From: Argopecten irradians
Lineage: Eukaryota > Mollusca > Bivalvia > Pectinida > Pectinidae
Reading direction: 5' to 3'
Assembly (NCBI RefSeq): GCF_041381155.1
Contig: NC_091137.1
Coordinates: 17,045,765 to 17,109,764, forward strand
Length of the DNA stretch: 64,000 nt
The notes below the pieces were generated by a model. That model did not search any database. It was not told the origin of the DNA and worked only from the letters and a program-made list of their open reading frames with translations. Positions 1-13,270 of this stretch are shown here, piece after piece; position 1 is the stretch's first letter, and every line of letters begins with the position of its first letter. The position numbers and the translations under genes are program-made.

Positions 1-6
1 AAACAT
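1..6 (-). other. predicted start of the terminal exon of paralogue A
   Basis: On the minus strand the window ends with a perfect branch-point consensus TACTAAC followed after about 13 bases by CAG and then ATGTTT. Exon 14 ends in phase 1 (last base G), so the first codon would be G+AT, Asp. The terminal exon of paralogue B also begins with G+AT = Asp. This is inference from six exon bases; only sequence to the left of the window can confirm it. Confidence 0.4.
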
Positions 7-284
7 CTGAGTAGCTTAATGTTAGTAAAAAACAAAATATGATTATAAGGAATAATCAATAAGGAATATTTATTTTAGAGTTGATACATGTATATCACAT
101 GATTTCAAGGTCATTTCACGTAGTATAATTGTCACGCACTGACGGCCGTGACACTATATTTTTCTACTTGTTTCCACCTCATACATCTGTCATATCAGTA
201 ATTGACAATACATTGAATATGTACATTACAGAAACAGACATAACGACTTATTCCTAACTTGAAAATGAAAATTAAGATTCATAC

Positions 285-3200
285 CAGATTTAGGGGCCTC
301 CTTCTCAATATTCTGTAGATACATATCATTTCCTTTACTTTCCTTTCGCTTGCTGTCATTTTCTACATCTGATGGCATGTCATCCTCATAATGATCGTTC
401 ACTGTAGAGTCGTACTTTACTCGTGTCCACCAAGTCACCCCATCTAACTAAAGGGAAGAGCATAAAGTTATCATACTTTCTTCAAACTCCTTCCATCTAA
501 CAAGGTAATAAAATAAACTATGAAGTTTTCTGCAAAGAGAATTTTCATTTACCGATGGAAATATGATAAAACCACCAACTAACTTCATAAGATAGAAAAT
601 GAAACTCTCTTAAAGATGCTCCAACGCTGACAATTGTTTTTTTCACTTTAAAAAAACAGCAGCAGACGATTTAGCATTTTTCGTGTTACTCGTGTCCACC
701 AAGTCACCCCATCTAAGCAAAGGAAAGATAATAAAGTTATCAAGCTCTCTACAATGTAACTAAAGGGAAGAGAATAAAACTTTCAAGCTCTCTACAATGT
801 TCACTTCATGTAACTAAACGACAGAGAATAAAACCATCAGGCTCATTACCATGTACACTTCATGTAATTAAAGGAAAGAGAATAAAACTATCAAGCTCTC
901 TTCAATGTACGCTTCATGTAACTTAAGGGAAGATAATAAAACTATCAAGCTCTCTACAATGCACACTTCATGTAACTGAAGGGAAGAGAATAAAACTATC
1001 AAGCTCTCTACAATGTACACTTCATGTAACTAAAGGGAAGATAATAAAACTATCAAGCTCTCTACAATGTACACCTCATGTAATTAAAGGGAAAGGAATA
1101 AAACTATCAAGCTCTCTACTATGTTCACTTCATGTAACTTAAGGGAAGATAATAAAACTATCAAGCTCTCTACAATGTACACCTCATGTAACTGAAGGGA
1201 AGAGAATAAAACTATCAAGCTCTCTACAATGTACACTTCATGTAACTAAAGGGAAGATAATAAAACTATCAAGCTCTCTACAATGTACACCTCATGTAAT
1301 TAAAGGGAAAAGAATAAAACTATCAAGCTCTCTACAATGTACACTTCATGTAACTTAAGGGAAGAGAATAGAACTATAAAACTCTCTACAATGTATATTT
1401 CATGTAACTTAAGGGAAGAGAATAGAACTATAAAACTCTCTACAATGTATACTTCATGTAACTTAAGGGAAGAGAATAGAACTACAAAACTCTCTACAAT
1501 GTACACTTCATGTAACTTAAGGGAAGATAATAAAACTATCAAGCTCTCTACAATGTACACTTCATGTAACTTAAGGGAAGAGAATAGAACTATAAAACTC
1601 TCTACAATGTATACTTCATGTAACTTAAGGGAAGAGAATAGAACTATAAAACTCTCTACAATGTATACTTCATGTAACTTAAGGGAAGAGAATAAAACTA
1701 TCAAGCTCTCTACAATGTACACTTCATGTAACTTAAGGGAAGAGAATAGAACTATAAAACTCTCTACAATGTATACTTCATGTAACTAAAGAATATATGA
1801 CTCTTTCATATGTAGGATAGAACTATTCCATCCGAGGGTACAGAATTTTGGGTCAGAACCGAGGCTTGCTGAGGTTTCTGACCCAAAATTCTGTACCCGG
1901 GGGTGGATTATTTCTATCCTACATAATTTACATATGAAAGAGTTATTTTCTCACATTGCTTGTCGAGTTACTTGCACGAAAGGTGAGGCAGCCATTTTAT
2001 TACAAAATCAAGCTCTCTACAATGTACACTTCATGTAACTACAGAAAAAGCGAATAAAACTATCAAGCTCTCTATAATGTACACTTCATGTAACTAAAGG
2101 AAAGATAATAAGACTATCAAGCTCTCTACAATGTACACTTTATGTAACTAAAGGGAAGATAATAAGACTATCAAGCTCTCTACAATGCACACTTCATGTA
2201 ACTAAAGGAAAGATAATAAGACTATCAAGCTCTCTACAATGCACACTCCATGTAACTAAAGGAAAGGAAATAAAACTATCAAGCTCTCTACAATGTACAC
2301 TTCATGTAACTAAAGGGAAGATAATAAAACTTTCAAGCTCTCTACAATGTACACTCCATGTAACTAAAGGAAAGGAAATAAAACTATCAAGCTCTCTACA
2401 ATGTACACTCCATGTAACTAAAGGAAAGGAAATAAAACTATCAAGCTCTCTACAATGCACACTTCATGTAACTAAAGGGAAGAGAATAAAACTATCAAGC
2501 TCTCTACAATGTACACTTCATATAACTAAAGAAAAGCGAATAAAACTATCAAGCTCTCTACAATGTACACTTCATGTAACTTAAGGGAAGAGAATAGAAC
2601 TACAAAACTCTCTAAAATGTACACTCCATGTAACTATAGGGAAGAGAATAAAACTATCAAGCACTCTACAATCTACACTTCATCTAACTAAAGGAAATAA
2701 AGGAAATCTGTCAGACCTCCAAGGACATTGTTAAATGTAATTACAAAGCAATAATTCTAGAAAATAGCCCATCAATGGGATCACTGAATACTCTAAATAT
2801 TCGTGGTCTTTTTGTTGTTTGACATTCCGGTAACATATGTAACATATATGACTGGGAGGTTTTCGTAAACATAATAATAATAATTTATAATTGTTAATGC
2901 ATTTTCGTTTGTTTATAGGGTCAAAGTTGATTTTCGAAAATAACTAATGACTAAAAAATTCATTAATCATGATTATAGTTTTAAAAGTTTATACATGTTC
3001 TTGTCGGATTATATATGAACTCAGTGGTCGTTATTATACTTTCCAGGCGCGTAGCTACCAAGTAAGCACAAAAGCCCATGGATTCATATCATTTTCCTAA
3101 GCATATGTATTAATGTCGAGAAATTCCAATATTCGAAGGACGTGACCAGTGATCTGAGTTTTGCTTATTCTAAATTACGAACAGATCTTCTCGCTAACAG

Positions 3201-6200
3201 ATGGGATACAATTTATATCTTCCCAGTCAGAAAGTGTACATACATTGAACATTTAACATGAAAGATAACGTACCTACTTGTTAATGACGAGGCCATATTT
3301 AAAAATGAATTAATTTCCTGTGACATCACGAGACTAAAACATATTTAATATACCAACAGATGTATCAGCGTGACCTATTTGGAGTGGTAGATCACGTAAA
3401 AACTGACAAATCAAATCAATGCATTGAAGCATGTAGATACCGACATATATATATATATATATATATATACCATCATATGTGCACTATTCAAACGGTTCCT
3501 TTATCAGGTTTGATTTATCCAGCCGGACGCCAGGTAGTAATGCAGTGTTTGCGCTTGATTATAAGAATTATTTGGTGATTGAAGAAGAATAATAGTGATA
3601 TTTGGCGTGCTAAATATTAAGGAAGGTTCTTTACCTTACGATGCTTTTCCTTAACTTCTATAAAGCTTTTCTATAGGGAAATCTAAGTTAAGGAATATTC
3701 ATGAAACGGACCAGTGAAATTTGTCCAATTCTAAACGTTAATTCCCGATATTACCTCCTCTGTAGATCTTCTTGGTGTTAGTAGGCTGATCACCGTCATA
3801 GATAATGTCGTGATGAAGGCAAGTAATGCCCCAAAGTAAAGAAAATGAACTTTATACAATATAGCCGGTCTATTTTCTGGTTCTCCACAAGGTGGCGCTG
3901 GATAAACAAATTCCAAAACGAGTCGGATGATTCCGCAAAAGTGAGCAATCAACAATCCACCAATTACACCCTAGAGTACAAAACAATCAATAAGGTAAAC
4001 ACAATCTATATCAATTCTTAATTAAGACTTTAAAGAGAATTTATCTACAATGTAATGATAACGTCTCGATTGTTAGCAAGCGATTTTGAGTACATATCAA
4101 ATAATAATTAATTGAGCCCGAGGCTTGGTTACCGATTTCATCTTTTTATGCTTATTTTATTGAATACCAAGTAAAATGCTATTTGACGGAAAAACGTACT
4201 CATTATTCAACTTAAAATGTCATAGGTTGCCTGTAGTGCTTTTATGCCCCCCCACCCCCCATCCCCCTCTTTTTATTGGTATCATTTCTCGTGACATATA
4301 TTACTCGATAAAACTTTAAATGTTTTAAAGCTTACCCATTCCGTAGTTTTCGTCCAAAATATCGCTAATAGGAAGGCTGGACCCACAGGAGTTAATAAAT
4401 TTGCAAGGACCATATTGATGTAGTTAAAGAGTTGTCCCCCTTGGGAGCTCTTTATGAGTGGGAGCCAGACAATGCTTAATCCGCACATTACAAGAATGAC
4501 GACTCTGTGGAAAATAAATGTAACCCGTCAAATGTTTATTTTGTTAATTGTTATCTACGGTTTTAATTTTATATTATATCTGCAAACAATTTGGAACAAA
4601 TAATTTATACTTATTTAATCAAGAATGTTTCTTATCGTGCATGATCAAATTTGATAGCCTATCCACATATATAGATAAGGTCCTTACATTACAGTATCTT
4701 CCGCATTCGTGTTTGTTATGTTGTCCTGGTTTGGTACGTTTTAGTTTGTGTTTTATCATTTGTTATACATATTTCTCAGAGTGTCCATGGTTTCTTCCTT
4801 ATATTTTACATCCCATCGAAGCATACTTCCTGAGACAAAAAGCGTTTGCATGATAATAACGACGTATTAATATCTATGATATACAGGAGAAACTACATGT
4901 ACTTGCAATTTGGGTGTCTTTATCGTTTGCTCATAGATTATTGGCTACAAGATGCCATTTCGAGTTCAAGTGCTACAAGATGTAGCTTCTACAACATGTA
5001 AAATGGAGAACATTATTTTTAGCATTTAACAATCTGACAACTGCGATACCAGGAAACGACATTAGAATGGGTCTACGTACGATTGAAACCGACGTTCCAT
5101 TGAATGTTAAGTTAATATTGTCTCTTTAAATCTTACCCATAAGATTTGATATTATATTGGCATTCTTATATATATACATGTGCTCCCATATATAATACGA
5201 TGTACAAATAACAGAGATATTAGTTAGTGCCGACTCCAAAACATCATAAAATTATATTATACCTTCCGACAATGAGCAGTTCTTTCTGGGTCGATAACGG
5301 CCGGAATCGTCTCCATAGATCCATGGTAACCAAAGTACTGGAACTGTTGAAGATGGAGGTCAGGGAACTCATGATGGCGGACAATATGACTGCCATAAGA
5401 AAACCTCGTAATCCTGAAAAAGCCAGAACATTCTTGCCTTAATACCTGCACTTGTACATCTGAAATGCCCCCTTCTACTCAACTGGTGCGTGCTTATCTG
5501 TAGCATCCATTACTAGGGGCACATATTTCATCCAATTTCTAACTGCACAAAACCTCACCTCGTGGAAGAAGTTCAAGGACCAGTTTAGGGTATGCGATAT
5601 TAGAACAGCCAACAGGGTTCTCACAAATCCTCATACATTCCTCGGGGTCTGCGCAGGCTACCTCATCTAACAAGATACAAATCTTTATTACGATTTCTAT
5701 AAGTTGATTATAGTAAGACAAGAAGTATTGCGTGAGTTTATGCGTTCAAAACGGAAAACTGCATTGACAGAACTTGCTATTTATCGCATATAGACTCTTA
5801 TGATGCAAAAATCGAATTTACCTGGAAACAGAATTCTGCTGATAATCCCAGGTAAAGTCATCAAGAACATTGGAGTTGCTTTCAGGAAAGCAGCAAAAAC
5901 AGATCCACCTTTACCATGTTCCATGTTTTTTGCAGCTAGCGATCGTTGTACTATGATCTACAAACCAAGACACATTATAATAACATCAATTTGCCATTGC
6001 ATTATGGGATTAAGTCATAATTTTTATCTAAGAATTAACTTGAATAGTTTGTTTATGTTATGGAGATATAACACAAAAATCTGAGTGATGAAAATACATT
6101 TAGATTTTTGTGTGCGTAAAACATAAACAAATAATAACATAAAATATATTCAAGTCAATCCTTATATTTTATCCTTACAATTTAATTTCCTAAAGACAAT

Positions 6201-9200
6201 CTCTTTAAACATTTAATGTATTTTAGACTAATTTTCGATGAAATTATCACGCCGTTATCTCAGCCAATTAGAAGCGACTTTACAAATAGTTATCCAATTT
6301 TGTCCTTTATGGGCTGATAAAGTAACTTCTTAGGCAAATGAAAATGCTCGTTACAAGAAAAAACCCATTATGAAAAGAGGGCGACTTTTTGACAAACATG
6401 TGTAATATGAATTTGGGTAAACATGAAAACACAGATGTTTGTTAAATGGGATATGTTAGTGTCTACATATATCTTTATTTTTTAAATAAATCGTTAGCCA
6501 CTTAACACTTATATCTAACTTACTTGCTCACAACACCAGTATGTTAAGGCTAAAACAGGCGCCGATATAAATAGTCCCGGCCATGGTTGATTATTACCGG
6601 CTGGGTCGAGGAAAACGTGGAACGCATCGGCATTCGGCAGGCCACACGAGGTGTTAGTATTCCGTATAGTAGCGGTGGCATTCATATATTTCTTTTCCAG
6701 ATTGTCTAGACTTCCAATTTCTTTTATACCTGGTGAATGTATGACAAAATATATCATTGATATTATATCAGAATACCGTTATGTACATGTATGTCCATGC
6801 CATAATACTGCAAACATTTTCTTTCTACGTTTTTTGCACTTTCAGTATGGATAAGACACTGTCATAAATGACCGAGGGTGTCTCAGAAAATATTTTTGAC
6901 GACATAACTTTAAGTTCATTGTACTTTTTTTAAAAAATATTTGATTGCTTGTTAAGTTACAATGTCAGCTTTAAACAACATCACACTGATTTATTTTTGT
7001 TTTGATGTTTTCATCAAACAGAAGTACCTTCAATTTGTATTCACCTCTGCTTTACTTACCGACTCCAAGTAGCACTAACGCCCCAATCGTCATCACCCCT
7101 GTTTGGAATGTATCCGTAAACATCACAGCAGTGAGCCCCCCTACAAAACAAATATGTTGGTTCAAGGTCCCGAAACACATTATCGTCCATATCTACAGGA
7201 TCCCTATAGGGTTACAAACCTCTAGAGATGTCAGGAAGAAGAGATTGCCTTATAATGTAAGGGAGGAGTTTACAATGCCCCTATAATCATTTCATTCAAA
7301 ATTGTCGGAATATAATAATTAAAGTTTAAAAGCAATATAATTTTATTTAAAAAAATGGAAAAAAAATGAAAAAAAAAATGTATAAAACGGTGTTTGTCAT
7401 AAATTGTTTAAAAATTTTGTAACTGAAAGCGGCTAAACTAGTTTACATTTCCAATTTATCGAAATGTTCTTTTCATATTCGGGAAAAACAACATAAACAG
7501 GACACATTTACTACGAGGTAGACATTATCATGTCGTGCTTTTTAATTTTAGAGATTTTCATTATCAAGCACATGTCTTTGACCTAGTGTTTTTTGAAAAT
7601 TATTCTAAAAATTAAAAGTAAAGCCTTCTTATTGTAATTATTTTGAAATTAAAATTCATTTTTTTTATTTTAAGATTTGTCTCAGTATAGGTATATATAC
7701 CGGTAATGCATTGCGTGTTTCATATAAGGTTTATTTCACATTATTCAGAACATTTGAAGAAAATGTGATGAAAACATTTTATACTACATTAGTTAAATCT
7801 GTTCATAAAAAGTTCGCAATTACTCAGATGTACTAAAGATAATCACTTTGTACATGACAATATTCATTTTCATTAGAATTACATATGTTACACTCATTTC
7901 TATTGGTTAGATATTTGAGGTAATTGAGAAAAATGCATGAATACTTTGGCATAAATAATATACATTTCTACTTACCTACAATGGTGTAAAATCCTGTCAC
8001 CGCCAGAAGTATGATGACAGACAGATACATATTCCATCCCGTCGCCATTTGTAAGAACAAGGCACCGGCAAACATACTCGTCTAAATGATTTATAAAACA
8101 AAACAAAAACAAAACAATGTAAATTGATGTGCAGTGTTTCATTCAGTTATATTTTCGTTCATAAGAATGTCATAAAATATGTTATGGTAGATTCGAAACA
8201 TTTTAAAGATTTCAAAATCACAAACAGATGTTTTATTTTACTAAGATGATAATAGCATGCATTCACTTTGCTTTTTAATTGTATTCCTTTATGAAAGGAA
8301 GCAATTCAGCAAATATAAATAATCTATTGCGAATAGATGAATGCCTGCGAATTCCAGATAAAATTATCTGAATTTCGTGTATAAATAGGGAACTTAATAC
8401 ATTTATGTGATATGATAAAGGAAGTAATTTGAAATGTATTACCGCCAGTTTGGTGATGATGGCCAGCAGTATTGACAAAATGGAGAGGTAGATCCTGATT
8501 TTATTGCCACCCAAACGCTTCTCCATATACTCTGGTAATGTATACACCTTATGGGGAGAATAAATAGTAACATAGATTTATTAAGCACGTTATGAACGTT
8601 ATGCCAACGAGCAAATAATCGATTGTGGACCGAAATACACAAGTGTCTAACCTCTAACATGTTCAGTTTGTCAAACACGGAACCGACGATAACTGTAAAA
8701 CGGATTTCAAGTGAATTGCAAACCCTTGTGCTCTTAGGAAAATTAATGTAAATGGTAAATGAATAAAACAAATATTCGTATAACAAAGATATCGCTGCTT
8801 TCTCTGTAGTCTTCAAAGAATTTTTTGCTGGCGTGTGATTGGTTCAGACTTTTTCCTTTTTTCCTCTGAGCTGCTTTGAGTTTTAATATGAGATAGTCCA
8901 TGGGTGTAGAGATCGTAAGTGATCGAAACCCCTGGAGTATCGAGGATGATTAAAGTATGATTTTACCAGCAAAAATGAAAATAGAAAAAATGGTATATTC
9001 TTAATGTATTTATCGTCACTTAAAATGCATGTGCTGAAATACGTAATTTAAACCTCATACATATGTGTGCCTAAAATATATCTTGTGCTTTCGCGTCCCT
9101 ATGTGACAATTTGGTTAACCTGACTGAAGTCAGTAGGGCGTTGGGAAGATTATTATAAGTTCATAATAGGAAATTCAGCATTTAATCTGCACACTTTTAA

Positions 9201-12200
9201 CCCGCACATATTTTTCAGTTATTTTTATTAAAGGATAATAGCTATCAATGATACTGCACTAAAATGCTACTTACCCCAGCAGATATGAAAACAGGCAGAA
9301 AGTACCAGCCAAGCAGCAGGATGGGAAACATCGACTGCAAAAGTATGTAATTGAAACGATACCCGTTTTGAGAATATGTTCTGAGTTATGATGAATGAAA
9401 ATGATAAAGAAAGTCCTGGAGCGAAAAATAAGGAGCAGGTCTTACGCATGTATGTAAAAGTGAGTTTTTAGAATATGCACGCCTAGAGCATTTTACACAA
9501 TGTAGATAAATTCAAAGTGGTTAAAGATTTTAATGATTTTAAACAACTTTATTGCTCATAGTTTTTGTAGGAGGAAACAATGTAAGTGTCTTGATAACAC
9601 ACCATCCATTCAAATGTGATGTTGACTATCCCGGCCGAGGCCGCTGATCCAGCCAATCCAACGAAATGCTCACTCCCGATATTACTGGAGAAAAGGGATG
9701 CACCTACCTACAATACGAATGATACGACTAATGATTAGTCATGAGCAAAGGAAAACTGTTTTACAATGGTTATTATTATCGGAAGTATTAGTTTATAAAG
9801 TACTTGAAAGTTTTGAAAATGAAATGGATTTGTTGGTTTAAACCAAAAAATGCTGTTCACGAGGATTCTTTTTCGAGGGATGTCAAACGTTATGTGGCAT
9901 GGTGAAACTTATATTGCGACTTGTATGTAGACCAAATAAAAACCTGACAATGAAATTCGAGCAGATATACAAATTATCTTAAAATTATCTTAGTATGTGA
10001 TTGATATGATTAATAGGGGCATCAGTATAACGGATAAACTTTTTATTATTTTCAAAACATTCACTATAGATTACGAGTTTATCGTAATATAATGTTATAG
10101 ACAATATGTCTAACTGTAATTATGTTATGTAACTTTACACAGCCATCAATTATAAATATTATCAAAATAACCGTCCAAGAACTTGGATTATTTTAAATCA
10201 TTTTCCCGAAGATAACATTTTGACCCTTACAACCACGCAAGCAGTGGATTTATCGTGACGGACAGTGTACCGTTAGATGAGTATTAGGTTAAGACGTATA
10301 CGTAAGATAAATAAAGCTATTTGTTATCTAGTGACTGACCAAGGGTCATAATTCTAAAACGTATCAGAAAGACAGAAAGTAGTTTATTTAATTGACGTCT
10401 ATTAACGTCTGGGTGTGCATGTCCCATTGGTATGTTCCAATAACCTTTACCACTAACAAACAAGCGTAGTTAGTCATTAGAACTCTCATCAAGTGACACC
10501 AAAAATAGCATATGATTTAAACAGAAACATGGTCGCCCCAATAACAACACGTGGTGTCTTTTCCAACAGTCCTGTTTATTGGACAAGATTTACGACTCAT
10601 TATCTGGAAGAACCGATCAAATGATGATAATTTGAGACTGAGAGATGATGACGTAACAAATGTAGCATACACGTGTGTGTTATTTACATCTGGGACCCCG
10701 GGTGTACAAGGATCATTAATTAGTAGGTATACACTCGATGATGTAATTTACATACCGTTACCCAATTCATAGAGTGTTCGGCAAGGAAGTAACTCTTGAC
10801 ATTTCCTCGGTTTGACCGTCTGATTGACTAAAACAATAATAGAATGAAAATCGTTAGGATATGGATCAAATGTAAAAGTAATATTTCAATATTCCACCTG
10901 TATTCAACCATTGTCTAGAAACGTTCAATCAAACTAGGATCATAACTTGTCCTCCTATTAAGACTATGCTTACAGAAACATCAAATATGTATATCCATTA
11001 GGTAAGGCACATATACTATAGGATCGTTGACTATTATTATACTTCATTTCCTGACAGTATACTTAAATTAGTCCAAGGACATAGAAACCGAACTATGTTA
11101 TACACATAAACAGAAGGAGTGAAACTACTTTTATAAATGAAAAATAAACAACTGTCTGAGTAGTCTGAATCTTCCAGCAGGATCTTATATTTCCTTTGGT
11201 GATTAAATCTCAACGTGTACTGCTGAGGTGAAGAGAATAATCCGCTATATAGCAGGACACCAAAGTATAACGAGACCTCACAAAACACATGTGTCGTGAG
11301 ATGAGAATTATATATTTGAAGCTTTCGACGATATTCACATTTATATTATCACGCTATCAAAATTCATTTAAATATTTCAGTAATATTCTGACATACATGA
11401 ATATTGTCTTTTATACCTCACATCATAAATATAAGCTTGTCTTGAAAGAGATTTCTAATACGCATTTGTTATTTCTTTCTGTAATACCACAATTTGATGT
11501 TTCTTGGTCCTGTTTGTTTGTTTTATTTGAGTTTTGAATTGAAAATTAATTAAAAATACCTGGTGACTTGTTTTGCTATCGTCATATATTTACATTTTTA
11601 CATCTGATATCTTTTTAAAGTCAGTCAAAATCCAATAAAGATCTAAATTGCGCCTAGAAAATGCTGTGCGATCTGACCCAATATTTAATGAACTCCTGAC
11701 TGCGCATATATTCAAATCAAAAGTAAGCATTTCTGTCTGTAGATATTAAGCAAGTTTAGTATCCTCATGTATACAAGTAAATAAAAAATAATGAATATTC
11801 ATCTGGCTGTGTCGGCGGTGAAGCTTCTTTAAAGACTGAACGAATTAGATGGACGCACGAAATTATAAGTATTTTGTCTAGATTGTAACATCCACCAAAA
11901 TATGTGAAGAGAGAAGTACATGCATGCACTAGCTACCTGACATTATCAATCCATCAGAGATATATTTATATTTACATAACAGGTATTTCCTCGGAACTAA
12001 TTTTAGATGATGAATTGTGTAGCGATTAATTATCATAATATCAAAGTACGTCTGGTGACCTTGACCTCGTCTAAAGCATTTGTAATCAGTGAAGTTTAAA
12101 AGCAATAGCGTTATCAAAAATATTGCACACTTACCCATAACCCTATGGCTAACACAGCAGCAAAGTAAATTACAAGGACCAAAATGTCAGCCCAGTTGTC

Positions 12201-12218
12201 AATTCCTTTAGTCGTCAT
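285..12218 (-). CDS. SLC5A9-like: SGLT4/SLC5A9-like sodium/sugar cotransporter, paralogue A (3' end cut)
   Basis: Predicted plasma-membrane Na+-coupled hexose symporter of the SLC5 family. Fourteen exons are visible, read high to low: 12135-12218, 10756-10827, 9603-9707, 9275-9334, 8443-8547, 7976-8081, 7060-7140, 6524-6729, 5822-5957, 5559-5666, 5263-5413, 4336-4504, 3755-3970, 285-447; all have GT/AG borders and compatible phases (587 codons plus one base). Family landmarks: [13 protein letters not shown] and FEW in exon 3, TLPEYMEKR in exon 5, YTIVGGLTA across exons 6/7, YWCCEQ in exon 8, [10 protein letters not shown] in exon 9, [14 protein letters not shown] in exon 11, YPAPPCGEP in exon 13, TWWTR in exon 14. 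The last pieces match SGLT4 best among family members I know. The start is the ATG of MTTKGIDNW, 28 codons before the first donor. Odd: the conserved FLAGR motif of exon 2 reads FLAEH. The C-terminal exon lies at or beyond the left edge. Confidence 0.9.
686..716 (-). pseudogene. duplicated 31-bp fragment of exon 14 at the array edge
   Basis: Bases 686-716 are identical to 417-447, the first 31 coding bases of exon 14 ([10 protein letters not shown]). The following bases diverge into the minisatellite unit. It has no continuation of the coding frame and is best read as a by-product of the duplication that founded the array. Confidence 0.85.
717..2700. repeat. 54-bp minisatellite array in intron 13 of paralogue A
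   Basis: About 33 imperfect tandem copies of a 54-bp unit containing ATGTAACTTAAGGGAAGAG and AAGCTCTCTACAATGTACAC. The array is split at about 1797-2005 by a fold-back element. Because 54 is a multiple of 3, several stretches stay open on both strands and give 18-residue peptide repeats; these are not genes. On the minus strand each unit carries a pyrimidine-rich tract ending in CCCTTTAG or CCCTTAAG, almost the same as the true acceptor of exon 14 at 448-465. Confidence 0.95.
1797..1950. repeat. fold-back (palindromic) element inside the minisatellite
   Basis: Two arms of about 75 bp are imperfect reverse complements: the left arm begins ACTCTTTCATATGTA and contains GTACAGAATTTTGGGTCAGA; the right arm ends TACATATGAAAGAGT. 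The centre is GAGGCTTGCTGAGG. No coding capacity. It interrupts the 54-bp array and so is younger than at least part of it. It may be a small fold-back MITE. Confidence 0.85.
3444..3469. repeat. (TA)n microsatellite
   Basis: Run of about 13 TA dinucleotides in intron 13 of paralogue A. The rest of this intron (2701-3754) shows no other feature I can name. Confidence 0.9.
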
Positions 12219-12537
12219 GTTGGTCGGGAGGCCGCACTCTATAAACTGGCGTGTAAGTTTCCTTTTATGAATCAGAATAAACAGGTAAGAGTTAAATGCG
12301 CCCGAGGGGATACAGCCGAAAAGATCAGTATACCAACTGTGATAACTCCGTACGTGTAGATAATACAGGGCCGCAGCATAGATAGTGTAGTAAGGCTTTG
12401 TATGCATTACAAACCATTGTGATAATAAGACGTAAGGTAGAGTTCCTATACTGCTCAGATGATGTTTATCAATTCACTCAGCTGTGATAACTTATAGATG
12501 ATCTATTATATTGGTTCATGTACCTTAGAAAAATACC

Positions 12538-12783
12538 TTTTTCCACTTCTTCAAATAGTAGGTACTAACATCCCTAGTTTGTGCTTCCTACCACAAACTA
12601 ACAAGCAGCAAGCTCTGTTCACTCAAGGAATTAACGCAACAAGGATATGGCGAATACTTGGCACATCTTAATGAAAAAAGATGGCCGATAAGTTTTATTA
12701 TATGATCTTTCAATTAAAGTTTTCAATAAAATAAGGTTTTACAAAAAACTATGAGTGAAGGTGCGGCTTTAAAATCGCCACAC
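12538..12783 (-). repeat. split direct repeat B2
   Basis: 246-bp copy of the sequence at 13266-13512, from TTTTTCCACTTCTTC to AAAATCGCCACA. It forms the outer 3' boundary of the retrotransposon. Differences from B1 are about four substitutions or indels. Confidence 0.92.
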
Positions 12784-13101
12784 AGTACAATATCCAGAAA
12801 TTTTACAAGAGAGAACAATATGCTAACAATAGCAAACATACATTATACATATAAATGGTACACATACAAGTACAAAGAAAGCGGTGACAAAATATTACGA
12901 GAGAGAACAATATGCAATAAATGATAAAATAACAATAGTAAATCTACATTATACATATAAATGTTACACATAGAACTACAAAGAAAGCAATGAGTATAAA
13001 ATAAATGTGGATAATAAGAACAAACAGGGATGTGGTCTGGGTGGGTAATGAAATGTTGATAGAATCGATTAATGGCGCCTGTGAAAATTTTTTCTGTCCG
13101 C
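12784..13101 (-). repeat. spacer between A2 and B2, with an internal duplication
   Basis: AT-rich DNA with two diverged copies (about 12808-12888 and 12899-12992) of a unit containing GAGAGAACAATATGC and ACATTATACATATAAATG. No coding sequence seen. It is part of the element, because it lies between A2 and B2. Confidence 0.7.
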
Positions 13102-13270
13102 TGAAATGAGTAGTGCGCAAACTCATAAACAAAGCGTGGTCACGTGAGCTGATAAGCCAATCAGAAGTAATCAAATATATACGCAGAGGCGGTAAATTTG
13201 AATCGACTACAAGGAGGCGGTAAATTTGAATCGTGTAAAAAATCGTCTATTGCATAGACTCTTTATTTTT
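13102..13270 (-). repeat. split direct repeat A2
   Basis: 169-bp copy of 16939-17107 with about one mismatch. Contains two copies of AGGCGGTAAATTTGAA about 28 bp apart. It abuts B1 through a shared TTTTT. Confidence 0.92.

Noticed and set aside
1300-1789. 140- and 150-codon open frames on both strands with 18-residue peptide repeats
   Set aside because: They are translations of the 54-bp minisatellite, open on both strands because the unit is a multiple of three. No gene context.
717-2700. CRISPR-like array
   Set aside because: Units are contiguous tandem copies without distinct spacers, in a eukaryotic intron.
5227-5442. Plus-strand frames across transporter exons (also at 7002, 52012 and 53191)
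   Set aside because: They are antisense shadows of exons 11, 7 and 9, which have family motifs and splice sites on the minus strand.
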